A DNA stretch of 35,314 nucleotides from Candidatus Gastranaerophilales bacterium (lineage in GTDB: Bacteria > Cyanobacteriota > Vampirovibrionia > Gastranaerophilales > Gastranaerophilaceae), in the NCBI GenBank assembly GCA_944324385.1, contig CALUWD010000018.1:1-35314 (forward strand), given 5' to 3'. Of this stretch, positions 1 to 7,423 are shown one piece after another. Numbering within the stretch: position 1 is the first letter of the stretch; the number at the start of each line of letters is the position of its first letter. Both the position numbers and the translations under genes were made by a program. The notes beneath the pieces were generated by a model. It saw nothing but the letters and a program-made list of their open reading frames with translations, searched no databases and was not told the DNA's origin.

Positions 1-1400
1 TCAATCTTTTCTTTTGAAATTTCATTTAACATCTCTTGAATAGTTTTTGAACGGTCATTCGGACAGGGCTTTGAATTATGGTAATCTAGCCAGCAATCTA
101 TAAATTTAATAGCCTCTTGAACAGTTGGAATGTAGTTATTAGTAAGTTTTTTGTGCATATCTCTGTGTAATTTCTCACCACGCTTAAGCCACACCGGTTT
201 ATCTTCAATGCTTGTTCCGATGTAACTTGTCATCATTTTTTCAAACTCCTCCTGAAATTCAAGAAAGAACCGTTCAATAATTTTTGCTCTTGCGTTATAC
301 GGTTTAGCAAAAACGGATTTTATTCCAAGTTTTGCATAGATCCCATTAAATCCCGCTTCGTCAAAATCTATATTTTGGAAATATTTTGCTTTAAATGCTT
401 TTCCATTATCTTGATAAACTACATTAGGAATCAAGCCTAGATTTAAAATAGAATTTCTTAATGCACTTGCTATGCATTGAGTATTCTCACTCATCATAAT
501 TTCATATCCGACTAATGCTGTTGATTTCCAATCTAAAAAGCCGACCAAAGTTGCTCTGGTCGGCTTTCCTGTAAATGGATTGATTATTTGAAAATTAAGA
601 ACATGTCCATCAGCTATCAAAACATCTCCTACTTCAATTTTAGAAATATCTCGTTCTATATACGGTTCAATTTTATCGTGATATGCTTTTTCACCTTCTC
701 TAAATAAAATCCACTTTGAATAATTGTTTTTCTTAAAATTCTCCGTAAATCTTCTGAATGTTAGATTACAAGGAATATTCTCATATCCTCGCTTTTCTAG
801 AATATGTTTTGTTAAATTTATAGCTTTTCCGATACTAAATTTATTGGGGTGTAACAAATATTTTAAAAATATCTGTTTCATTTCCTCATTCAAAATCGTA
901 TTATATTCACCTTGTTTATTAGTTTTGCGTTTTTGTAAAAGTCCGTCCGTTCCATAATTTTCAAACATCTTAACCCAACGATGAAGTGTACCTATAGAAA
1001 TTGAACCCACAAATTTATATATTTGTGGTAAATACATTCCGCTGTTATATAAATCTAAAAATACTGAATCAGCCTCTTTTTTAGTCGGATATTTTTTACG
1101 AATATTATATAAGGCAGTTACTATATCCACTCTTGCAAGTGCTGTTAATCTTGCATTTTCTGATACAAAATTCACCTTGTTTTCAAACGGAACAATTGCT
1201 GTTGTTTTTAATTCTTCTTCATCTAATCTATCTTGTATCTCCGGTTCTAATGAAGAATAAAGAATTTCATATGATTTTCCGCCTCTTACTTCAACTTCTC
1301 TTGCAATATATTTACCTTGGTTAATTGCAAGTCTTATTGAACGTGTACTTTTTAAGCCTTTTAATTCTGCGATTTTATTAATACTTATATATTCGTCCAT
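1..1400 (-). CDS. Mu-type DDE transposase (3' end beyond window)
   Basis: This is the transposase of a Mu-like element and would cut and join the element ends. The visible 466 codons begin with MDEYISINKIAELKG, a MuA-style winged-helix end-binding domain that includes a GGKSYEILYSSL segment. A second helix-turn-helix region lies around residue 145 (IGTLHRW). An RNase H-like catalytic core follows with the expected acidic residues: Asp in VLIADGH, Asp in VVYQDNGKAFK, and Glu in ARAKIIERFF. The frame is open to the left window edge, so the C-terminal MuB-interacting region is not seen. The start is the ATG at 1398-1400, preceded by a weak GTGAG. No Ner or repressor gene lies between it and the element end, unlike phage Mu, so a compact transposon is more likely than a full Mu-like prophage. 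The call is based on motifs only. Confidence 0.88.
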   Translation of the reverse strand, partial: MDEYISINKIAELKGLKSTRSIRLAINQGKYIAREVEVRGGKSYEILYSSLEPEIQDRLDEEELKTTAIVPFENKVNFVSENARLTALARVDIVTALYNIRKKYPTKKEADSVFLDLYNSGMYLPQIYKFVGSISIGTLHRWVKMFENYGTDGLLQKRKTNKQGEYNTILNEEMKQIFLKYLLHPNKFSIGKAINLTKHILEKRGYENIPCNLTFRRFTENFKKNNYSKWILFREGEKAYHDKIEPYIERDISKIEVGDVLIADGHVLNFQIINPFTGKPTRATLVGFLDWKSTALVGYEIMMSENTQCIASALRNSILNLGLIPNVVYQDNGKAFKAKYFQNIDFDEAGFNGIYAKLGIKSVFAKPYNARAKIIERFFLEFQEEFEKMMTSYIGTSIEDKPVWLKRGEKLHRDMHKKLTNNYIPTVQEAIKFIDCWLDYHNSKPCPNDRSKTIQEMLNEISKEKI

Positions 1401-1512
1401 ACTCACAGATTAACTCTGAAGCAGGAAAAGTGTTCCTGTTTTCCTACTTTTGTATCATTAGAACATAATTTTATTCAATATACGAACCGGACTTTATTTA
1501 CTTAAAATGTCA

Positions 1513-1725
1513 AATAATCGTTTTATCCGTACAAATTAGATTATGAGGACGAAATAGGCTATAACATTGGTTTAAAAATAGAAAAATTAAGACAATTCTT
1601 GGACAGTAATCGGACAATGATGCCCAAGAAAAGACCGTTTTGTAACATGTAAAACGATTACTTCCGACCGCTAAAGCTTAAACACAAAGCCAACTTTGCC
1701 GAATAATCTTTTTATGCGTGCAGAT
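1513..1725. repeat. Three copies of a ~22-24 bp end-type repeat
   Basis: Direct copies lie at 1513-1536 and 1702-1725 and match at 20 of 24 positions (AATAATC-TTTTAT-CGT-CA-AT). A third, inverted copy at 1639-1660 shares TAATCGTTTTA and, after a one-base spacing change, TACAAA. Multiple spaced sites in mixed orientation next to a MuA-like gene resemble transposase-binding sites at Mu-type ends. Assigning them as transposase sites is inference. The rest of 1401-1770 contains no credible gene. Confidence 0.5.
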
Positions 1726-1770
1726 AAAATGTCCCGTTAAATTACATTGAAATTGTACGTGTGTAAAATA

Positions 1771-1794
1771 AAAAAGAGCCCTTTAGGCTCTTTT
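1771..1794 (-). terminator. Rho-independent terminator after tRNA-Ser
   Basis: A nine-pair stem (AAAAGAGCC with GGCTCTTTT) and five-base loop lie just past the tRNA 3' end. Read on the minus strand the stem is followed by a T-rich tract (TTTTTTATTTT). Confidence 0.8.
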
Positions 1795-1798
1795 AGAA

Positions 1799-1889
1799 TG
1801 GAGGAGAAGGTGGGATTCGAACCCACGGTACGCTCGTCACGTACGACGGTTTTCAAGACCGCTCCGATAAACCGCTCCGGCACTTCTCC
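1799..1889 (-). tRNA. tRNA-Ser (anticodon UGA)
   Basis: The acceptor stem GGAGAAG (from 1889) pairs with CTTCTCC (1809-1803). The anticodon loop reads CTTGAAA with anticodon TGA at 1855-1853. A long variable arm (GTACG paired with CGTAC) marks a class II serine tRNA, and the T arm reads GTGGGTTCGAATCCCAC. The discriminator base is T, followed by an encoded CCA at 1801-1799. It decodes UCA and related codons. Confidence 0.95.
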
Positions 1890-1898
1890 GATAAATCT

Positions 1899-1926
1899 AT
1901 AATATCAAAAAATATTTCTTTGTAAA
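1899..1926 (-). promoter_or_regulatory. Sigma70-type promoter of tRNA-Ser
   Basis: On the minus strand a -35 box TTTACA (1926-1921) and a -10 box TATTAT (1904-1899) are separated by 16 bases, each matching consensus at five of six positions. The predicted start is a few bases before the tRNA 5' end. The -35 box begins just past the stop of the upstream skp-like gene. Confidence 0.6.
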
Positions 1927-1929
1927 GTA

Positions 1930-2385
1930 CTATTTGGCAGTTGTTCCTGACATGTTTAATTTTTTAACAACTTTGTCTGTAATATCCACGCCACCAAAGT
2001 ACATTACACGATAATCAATAACTGTGTTGATTTTATTTTCTATAGCAACTGCCTTGATTGCATTTTCAATTGCAGTGTCAATTTCCATTTCTTTTTTCTC
2101 TTTGAATTTAGCGTAAGCTTCTTGTTTTGCAGCAAAAGTTTTAGCTGTTGCTTCTTCAAAGTTTTTCTTTTGGATAGGAGATTCTATTTTTTTAAATTCT
2201 TTTTCTTTATCAAGCAAATATCTTTGTAATTCGCTTGCTTTGTCGTCTATTTCGCTATTTGCAGTTTTTGCTTTTGAATAATTTTCTAAAATTTTTCTGT
2301 AGTTTACCATGCCAATAGTATCACAGAATGCAGGTGTTGCAAGCCCTAAAACAAGTGCTGTTGCAAGGATTTTTTTAAATTTCAT
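1930..2385 (-). CDS. Skp/OmpH-family periplasmic chaperone
   Basis: The 151-residue product has a clear Sec signal peptide (residues 1-21, ending ATPAFC). It is followed by the OmpH/Skp pattern: a short strand GMVNYRKIL, a long charged coiled-coil (about residues 40-115) rich in Lys, Glu and Ala, and a closing strand VIDYRVMYFGGVDITDKVVKKLN. Skp trimers hold unfolded outer-membrane proteins in a tentacle-lined cavity. The length is usual for the family. The gene fits the autotransporter and other envelope proteins in this window and supports a diderm cell. It has a strong GGAGGA ribosome site at 2396-2391 and its own promoter. The family call is firm; client specificity is unknown. Confidence 0.88.
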   Translation of the reverse strand: MKFKKILATALVLGLATPAFCDTIGMVNYRKILENYSKAKTANSEIDDKASELQRYLLDKEKEFKKIESPIQKKNFEEATAKTFAAKQEAYAKFKEKKEMEIDTAIENAIKAVAIENKINTVIDYRVMYFGGVDITDKVVKKLNMSGTTAK

Positions 2386-2410
2386 AAAATTCCTCCATAT
2401 CTATGCTAGA

Positions 2411-2439
2411 ATTATAACAAACCAATTTAAATTAGTAAA
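2411..2439 (-). promoter_or_regulatory. Promoter of the skp-like gene
   Basis: On the minus strand a perfect -10 TATAAT (2416-2411) sits 17 bases after TTTACT (2439-2434). It lies in the 71-base divergent gap between the skp-like gene and the AcsE-like gene. Confidence 0.65.
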
Positions 2440-2456
2440 GTAAAGGGAAAATTAAG

Positions 2457-3374
2457 GTGTTAATAGGGGAAAATCTTCATATTATCTCTAAAAAAACAAA
2501 AGAGGCTATTTCTAATCGTGATTGCAATTATGTTATAAACAATGTTAAAAATCAGTTAAAGAATGATGTTAAAACTGTTGATTTAAATATTGGCCCTGCT
2601 AAAGGTGTCCTGCAAGGGTCGCTAAAATGGCTCATTGAGCTTTTGGATGGCAAATTTGATATTAACTATTCCCTTGATACAACAAATATTGCAGAAATGA
2701 AGGAGGGTTTTAGTTGCCTTAAAAACCCACAAAATGCTTTTTTAAATTCATCTTCTGCAGATGACGAAAAACTTGCATTAACTACTGAGATTATTTCGCA
2801 ATATGACGCAAATTTAATTGCGCTTACAATGAATGCGCAATTGGGAATCCCGAAAACGCCAGAAGAAAGACTGGAGCTTGCTTTTAATATTATTGAAAAA
2901 ACAACATTGGCAAATATTGATAATTCAAAAGTGTGGATTGACCCTTTAATTTTGCCCATTTGTGTAGCTCAAGAGCAGGCTCTTGTGTCGCTTGATACAA
3001 TTAGGATGATTAAAGAAAGCTTTGAGCCTGAGGTCAAAACACTTGTTGGCCTTTCAAATATTTCAAATGGTTGTCCTAGCGAGCTAAGGGCTGATATCAA
3101 CAGGGTGTTTTTGGCTCTAGCTCTTGGCTGTGGTTTGGATGGTGCAATTGTTGATGCTTTTGACACAAAAACAATTGAGGTTTACAATGTTATAAAGGCG
3201 CAAAAGGCAAATGGTAAAGTTGATGCTTTGTATTTAAAATTATATGAAACAATGCAAAACTTTGGTGATGTTTCCGATATTGAATATGATAAGGACGATA
3301 AAGAACAGCATAAAATCATTAGATGCGCGCAAATCATCTTAAACAAAGAGATATATTCACATAGTTTTATATAA
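2457..3374 (+). CDS. AcsE-like methyltetrahydrofolate:corrinoid methyltransferase
   Basis: The 305-residue product matches the pterin-binding TIM-barrel family (AcsE/MetH methyltransferase domain, related to dihydropteroate synthase). Recognisable segments are IGENLHII at the start, VDLNIGP, YSLDTTN, NSSSADDEKL, LIALTMN, WIDPLILP, LVGLSNISNGCP and GLDGAIVDAFD, in the order seen in AcsE. Family members move a methyl group between methyltetrahydrofolate and a corrinoid protein. The protein carries about 40 extra C-terminal residues compared with AcsE as I recall it. No corrinoid protein, CO dehydrogenase or other Wood-Ljungdahl gene is nearby, so the methyl acceptor is unknown. The start is GTG, placed by an AAAGGGA site 10-16 bases upstream. 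Confidence 0.82.
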   Translation: MLIGENLHIISKKTKEAISNRDCNYVINNVKNQLKNDVKTVDLNIGPAKGVLQGSLKWLIELLDGKFDINYSLDTTNIAEMKEGFSCLKNPQNAFLNSSSADDEKLALTTEIISQYDANLIALTMNAQLGIPKTPEERLELAFNIIEKTTLANIDNSKVWIDPLILPICVAQEQALVSLDTIRMIKESFEPEVKTLVGLSNISNGCPSELRADINRVFLALALGCGLDGAIVDAFDTKTIEVYNVIKAQKANGKVDALYLKLYETMQNFGDVSDIEYDKDDKEQHKIIRCAQIILNKEIYSHSFI

Positions 3375-3386
3375 GGCAAATAGGAA

Positions 3387-4031
3387 ATGGCAAAAAAATA
3401 TACAAAACGAGAGCCAAAGGAATTTAATAAAATTAGTGGCATATTACAATGGATTACTTGCCGCCTGGTATACGGTACATATTATAGAATTGCTTGTGGG
3501 CTAAAAATTACAGGTAAGGAAAATGTGCCTAAAGATAAATTTTTTATTGTTGCATCTAATCATGTTAGCGCAATAGATCCCTTTCTTGTCATCGACGCTA
3601 TTGGCAGACATACTGCTTATATGGCAAAACAAGAGCTTTTTGAAAAGCCGCTTGCGAGATTTTTCCTTATTATGTTAGGTGCATTTGCTGTAAACAGAGA
3701 AAAACTTGGTGTTTCAACAATTAAAACGGCTCTTGGTATTAAGCAAACAAATTGGGTTCTAGGGTTATTTCCTCAAGGTACCAGAGAAATTAACGGGAAT
3801 ATGGATAATGTTTCAAGAGGTTTTGCTGGTTTGGCCAAAACTCTCAAGTGCGACATTTTACCAGTAGGCATTGTTGGTGCAATCAAGAAAGAGAGAAAAC
3901 CCTTTGAAAGTCATATACAGATTAACATTGGCAAACCTATTCCATATATGGAAGACACCCACGAGATGATTAACATCTGGAAGGAAAAAATAGCGCAGTT
4001 AACCGCAGGAGAAACTAATGGAAAAGATTAA
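3387..4031 (+). CDS. plsC: PlsC-family 1-acyl-glycerol-3-phosphate acyltransferase
   Basis: The 214-residue acyltransferase has the HX4D catalytic motif in SNHVSAIDPF (about residues 57-66) and the glycerol-phosphate-binding motif as FPQGTRE (FPEGTRS in the usual form). It would esterify the sn-2 position of lysophosphatidic acid in phospholipid synthesis at the inner membrane. It follows the AcsE-like gene by 12 bases and overlaps the next plsC-like gene by 14 bases, so the three are probably co-transcribed. The family call is firm; the exact substrate is inferred from family. Confidence 0.88.
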   Translation: MAKKYTKREPKEFNKISGILQWITCRLVYGTYYRIACGLKITGKENVPKDKFFIVASNHVSAIDPFLVIDAIGRHTAYMAKQELFEKPLARFFLIMLGAFAVNREKLGVSTIKTALGIKQTNWVLGLFPQGTREINGNMDNVSRGFAGLAKTLKCDILPVGIVGAIKKERKPFESHIQINIGKPIPYMEDTHEMINIWKEKIAQLTAGETNGKD

Positions 4032-4677
4032 CCACGCAAGAAAGTTTGCAAAAGATTTTAATATTTTGACAAGACTTTATCAGTACTATGCGCTGTATAT
4101 ACTATACATACCAATTTTTAGTTTGTTTTATAGATTTAAATGTTCAAGAAATAAAAATCTTGAGAATAAACCTTATATTTTTGCTGCAAATCATATTTCA
4201 TACTGCGATCCATTTTTAATGAATATGGTAACTGTTCGTCCTCTTGCCTACATGGCAAAAAAAGAGCTGTATGAAGTAAAAGGTGGTTTTGGTAAATGGG
4301 TTGCAACCAACATTTCACGCCTTGGAGCTTTTTCTGTTAATCGTGAAAAACTTGAAGTGTCGACCATTAAAACTTGTATTGATGTATTTAAGGCTAATTT
4401 TAATTTATGTATATTCCCTCAGGGTGGAATCAGAAAAAATAAAAAGATAGATGAAGTTAACAAAGGTTTTGCTGTCATTGCTAAACTTGTTAAGGCAGAC
4501 ATTGTTCCGGTTGGACTTACGGGTCTTGAAACGTACAATTGGAATATTTTTAAACGCCCTGTTGTAAATCTAAAAATAGGTACTCCAATTTCTTATGAAC
4601 TGCCAAACGAGGAAATAATCAGGCAGTGGAAAATTCAAACTGCACAGTTGACAGGATATGAACTTGTTGAAGATTAG
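4018..4677 (+). CDS. PlsC-family acyltransferase, second paralogue
   Basis: This 219-residue protein is a clear paralogue of the preceding gene, with HX4D in ANHISYCDPF and an aligned YMAKKELYE segment. The third motif reads FPQGGIRKN in place of FPQGTRE, so the Thr is replaced and the spacing altered by one residue. That motif helps bind glycerol-3-phosphate in the family, so the acceptor may differ from that of the first copy (for example another lysophospholipid or a glycolipid). The N-terminal part (YYALYILYIPIFSLFY) is hydrophobic and likely membrane-associated. The 14-base overlap with the upstream gene implies translational coupling. Confidence 0.82.
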   Translation: MEKINHARKFAKDFNILTRLYQYYALYILYIPIFSLFYRFKCSRNKNLENKPYIFAANHISYCDPFLMNMVTVRPLAYMAKKELYEVKGGFGKWVATNISRLGAFSVNREKLEVSTIKTCIDVFKANFNLCIFPQGGIRKNKKIDEVNKGFAVIAKLVKADIVPVGLTGLETYNWNIFKRPVVNLKIGTPISYELPNEEIIRQWKIQTAQLTGYELVED

Positions 4678-4744
4678 CTGGCAAAAAAAATTTTTCAGGG
4701 TTTTTAAATGTAATGTATAATATAGTTTATTAGCCGAATCATAT

Positions 4745-6172
4745 ATGACAAGTATTTTAGAAAAACCCCTTATAAACGGTTTATCACACATTAAAAACCC
4801 CACTAAGACGTTGCCGACGTTTATAATTGAAGCATGCTGCACTGCAGGCAGAACTCATCAAAGTTACAAAAGAGGTGGCGAAGATGAAGCTAAAGAAAGA
4901 TTTAGGGAAGAAGTCACTTGTGGCGCTTTTTGGCTTTGGGGTGTAAAAGGTCTTAATAAGATTGGTGATTTCATTGGTAAAAAACTATTTAAACTTGAAA
5001 ATCTTGACATTGATGTAGGCAAAGACGCACTGCGTGATCCTTTTGCAAATATTGACCCTAAAATAAAAAACAAAACAGCTATTTTTAAATTTGGAAAAAT
5101 AATTTCAAGTGTTATTTTAGCTACAGGGCTTTTGGGTTTTGTTGTACCCAAAATTAACCATGCTATTACTGATAGGACTTTAAAAAATAAAAAGCAAAAA
5201 CCGCAAAATGCCATGAGTATGGATAATTTTATACAAAGTACAAAAAAACCTGATAATTCAAAATATGAACTAAACTTTAGAGGTAATGAAGCTTTTATTA
5301 ATAAAATAATGACAGCCTCGCACAAACTTGAAAACGACAACACTTGGCGTTTGATTTCAACAGATACAGGCATGGTGGCAGGTAGAGTTTATAATTCGCG
5401 CCATCCTGCAGAAAAATTTGAATACTTATTTAGAGATGTAAGTTCAATTCTGTTTTATAACTTTACTACAGGGGCGACTATTGCTGCGCTAAATAAGGCT
5501 TTTAAAACTACAAATGCGCACCCAAAAGTTATTGATGAAGTTTGCGAGTTTTTAAAGGCAAATAACTTTACAAAAGAGCAACTTTCAACTGTAGTGAATC
5601 CCAAAATAGGTGAACAATTTAAAAATGTTAATTTTAGTGAAAATGGCACAATAACATTAAAATCTTTGGTAAATTACCTTGAAAATATGGGTCTTGGTCA
5701 AGAAATTATTGACAAGGCTACAAAAATGAGCGAACTACAGCCAAAACTTAGGGGTGAGAGAATACTCTCAAGGGCTCAAGTTCAAGATGTCTTTTCAAAC
5801 AGCGTAACTTCCAATCCTGAATTCCTTAAAAATGTTATAAATAAAGCAACTTATGGTAGAGCAACTGATAGTAAAAAATTTGTTGAAGCTAAGACCTGCC
5901 AAGCAATTAGAGAAAGTATTGACGATTTTGTTAAAGAAATTATAAAAAAAGCAGGCAGTAATGATGTAACGCACGACTTGCTCAAAAAAATTAAAAGAAA
6001 CGCAATTTTAAGAACTGCGCTATTCCAAGTAGCAGGACTTGCATTTAGTGCATTTGGGCTTGCAATTTTAATACCTAAAACACAAATTTTCTTAAGTCAA
6101 AAAATCTTTGGTAAAAAATCATTTGAAGACATTGCAAATGGCAATAAAAAAGACGGCAAAGTGCCGTCTTAA
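4745..6172 (+). CDS. Unrecognised membrane protein with two hydrophobic segments
   Basis: I do not recognise this 475-residue protein. It has one probable membrane segment at about residues 117-136 (ISSVILATGLLGFVVP) and another at about 424-443 (FQVAGLAFSAFGLAILIP). Between them is a long hydrophilic, helix-rich part, and there is no signal peptide. The N-terminal stretch contains a conserved-looking Cys-Cys and a charged GGEDEAKERFREE segment. A TATAAT at 4716-4721 gives a possible transcription start near 4728, but no clear ribosome site precedes the ATG. The last codons form half of a hairpin that serves as terminator for the converging DUF378 gene. Function unknown. Confidence 0.7.
   Translation: MTSILEKPLINGLSHIKNPTKTLPTFIIEACCTAGRTHQSYKRGGEDEAKERFREEVTCGAFWLWGVKGLNKIGDFIGKKLFKLENLDIDVGKDALRDPFANIDPKIKNKTAIFKFGKIISSVILATGLLGFVVPKINHAITDRTLKNKKQKPQNAMSMDNFIQSTKKPDNSKYELNFRGNEAFINKIMTASHKLENDNTWRLISTDTGMVAGRVYNSRHPAEKFEYLFRDVSSILFYNFTTGATIAALNKAFKTTNAHPKVIDEVCEFLKANNFTKEQLSTVVNPKIGEQFKNVNFSENGTITLKSLVNYLENMGLGQEIIDKATKMSELQPKLRGERILSRAQVQDVFSNSVTSNPEFLKNVINKATYGRATDSKKFVEAKTCQAIRESIDDFVKEIIKKAGSNDVTHDLLKKIKRNAILRTALFQVAGLAFSAFGLAILIPKTQIFLSQKIFGKKSFEDIANGNKKDGKVPS
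6150..6170 (-). terminator. Terminator of the DUF378 gene, nested in the converging gene
   Basis: A perfect nine-pair stem (AAGACGGCA with TGCCGTCTT, three-base loop) is followed on the minus strand by TTTTTTATT. On the plus strand the T tract is poor. The hairpin lies inside the last codons and stop of the plus-strand gene, so it mainly terminates the minus-strand gene ending at 6183. Confidence 0.75.
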
Positions 6173-6182
6173 TTGAGCTAAA

Positions 6183-6410
6183 TTACATTCTTGATTTTTT
6201 AACGTAATGAGCAATGACCATAAGCACTGAAGCAATTGCAGATAAACCTACAAGCATGTAAACTATTCTTGCAATTAATGTGCCTTCACCAAATAAAAAG
6301 CTCACAAGGTTAAAATCAAAAGCGCCTACAAGCCCCCAGTTTAAGCCGCCTACAACAAGTAATACATAGGCAATTGTACCAAGAACAGAGATACATCCAC
6401 ATTCGAACAT
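6183..6410 (-). CDS. DUF378 family small membrane protein
   Basis: The 75-residue protein has two hydrophobic helices around a conserved GGLNWGLVGAFDFNLVSFLFG segment. This is the signature of DUF378 (YuzA-like) inner-membrane proteins, whose function is not established. The length is typical. No ordinary ribosome site is evident close to the ATG; an AAGGAT lies rather far upstream. A GATAAT ends exactly six bases before the ATG, so this gene may be read from a leaderless mRNA. It converges with the 475-residue membrane protein gene. Confidence 0.85.
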   Translation of the reverse strand: MFECGCISVLGTIAYVLLVVGGLNWGLVGAFDFNLVSFLFGEGTLIARIVYMLVGLSAIASVLMVIAHYVKKSRM

Positions 6411-6416
6411 AACTTT

Positions 6417-6422
6417 ATTATC
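6417..6422 (-). promoter_or_regulatory. Possible -10 box of a leaderless DUF378 mRNA
   Basis: GATAAT on the minus strand (five of six matches) ends six bases before the DUF378 ATG. The -35 region is weak. One of five genes here with this exact spacing. Confidence 0.35.
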
Positions 6423-6572
6423 CTTATTTAATCTACATTTTAATTATTGCCCTTTAAAAAAAATCCAAAATACCATTTAGGGCAATTTTTAGGTTAATAA
6501 AATAATTAGCCTGCAAGGGAATGATAAATTTTTTAAAAATTAAATAAAATCTTTCATAATTACGGGGGATTT

Positions 6573-7388
6573 ATGGTTAAAAAATCAAAAATCATCATAA
6601 CGATTTTTAGTTTAATATTTTTCTGCAATCAAATTGCATTTTGCGACGTTATTACAGGTCAAGTCAACCAAAATGAAACTTTAAAGAAAAAAAACAAGGT
6701 AGTTGACAGTTACACGCAAAAGCCCGTAACAGGTGCTGCCATAAGTATTCCAAGTATTGGCTACAGAACAACAAGCGGTTCTGACGGGACTTTTGAGCTC
6801 AATACACAAATTAATCAAACTGCAATTTTATCCGTGCAAAAAGACGGTTATAGGCCTTTTTCACTTACTATTGATGATAATATCGCATCTAAACCTCTAA
6901 AACTAGGTATTGAAAAAAGCAAAATGGGCGATGTGACAATTGAGAGCGATGTTTGCCATTTAGGTGATGATGTTTACTCGGAAACCTCTGCTAATTCAAG
7001 CGAGTTCAAGGGCAAGTCTGTTGGGTCTTACTATTCCAAAAAATTTAGTACAAAAATTTTGCGCCCAAACGAGGAGGCTGTTATTGTTATAGGTTCGGTA
7101 ATTGGACTTGATACTAAAATGGCAAAAGAATTGGGGCAAAATCAAATTGCTTATGTTTACTCCAGCCCTGCGGAGGTATTTTTTAACGGCAATAAAGTGG
7201 GTGAGTTGAATATTAACGGTGATAATCAGGAAATTCTCATACCAAGACAGTTGGTAAGGGAAAATAACGAACTGACAATAAAAACAGGCAGAAATCTTTT
7301 TCAACATGCTTATGTTGATTACGATGACATTGAAATCGCTGGTGTAAGGTTTGAAATTAAGGATAAAAATTCTTTTGCGTATAAATAA
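6573..7388 (+). CDS. Exported protein with carboxypeptidase-regulatory-like domain
   Basis: The 271-residue protein has a Sec signal peptide (residues 1-24, ending IAFC). Residues about 42-112 have the beta-sandwich pattern of CarboxypepD_reg domains: VVDSYTQKPVTGAAISIP, then GYRTTSGSDGTFEL, then SVQKDGYRP. Such domains usually mediate binding or stabilise secreted proteins. The remaining ~160 residues are beta-rich and end with an ELTIKTGRN...YDDIEIAGVRFEI segment that resembles a carbohydrate-binding-type jelly-roll edge; this is only an impression. A GGGGGA ribosome site precedes the ATG. It stands alone between the DUF378 gene and the his genes. Role unknown, probably at the cell surface or in the periplasm. 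Confidence 0.7.
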   Translation: MVKKSKIIITIFSLIFFCNQIAFCDVITGQVNQNETLKKKNKVVDSYTQKPVTGAAISIPSIGYRTTSGSDGTFELNTQINQTAILSVQKDGYRPFSLTIDDNIASKPLKLGIEKSKMGDVTIESDVCHLGDDVYSETSANSSEFKGKSVGSYYSKKFSTKILRPNEEAVIVIGSVIGLDTKMAKELGQNQIAYVYSSPAEVFFNGNKVGELNINGDNQEILIPRQLVRENNELTIKTGRNLFQHAYVDYDDIEIAGVRFEIKDKNSFAYK

Positions 7389-7411
7389 TTTTGTTTTTTT
7401 GGAATTAATAG

Positions 7412-7417
7412 TATAAT
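7412..7417 (+). promoter_or_regulatory. -10 box of hisC-HAD, possible leaderless start
   Basis: A perfect TATAAT ends exactly six bases before the hisC ATG, and no Shine-Dalgarno sequence is visible. Transcription would start at or beside the A of the ATG. The -35 region is weak. Confidence 0.45.
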
Positions 7418-7423
7418 TTTTGT

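Larger units (their letters stand above)
1..1765 (-). mobile_element. Mu-like transposable element, transposase-proximal end
   Basis: The transposase gene and the roughly 330 bases upstream of it, which carry three copies of an end-like repeat, are interpreted as one end of a Mu-like element. The outer boundary should lie between the last repeat (about 1725) and the tRNA terminator (1771). No exact terminus or target-site duplication could be fixed, so the right coordinate is approximate. The remainder of the element lies left of the window. Confidence 0.55.

Noticed and set aside
724-1324. Plus-strand open frames of 77 and 63 codons
   Set aside because: They lie antisense to the Mu-type transposase, whose minus-strand frame shows DDE motifs. 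The plus-strand translations look like chance hydrophobic sequence.
1540-1650. Short plus-strand open frame ending MPKKRPFCNM
   Set aside because: It has no start codon or ribosome site and lies among the element end repeats; treated as chance.
1799-1889. tRNA-Ser as the attachment site of an integrated element
   Set aside because: The adjacent transposase is of the Mu DDE type, which does not use tRNA att sites. No tyrosine integrase or duplicated tRNA 3' end is visible.
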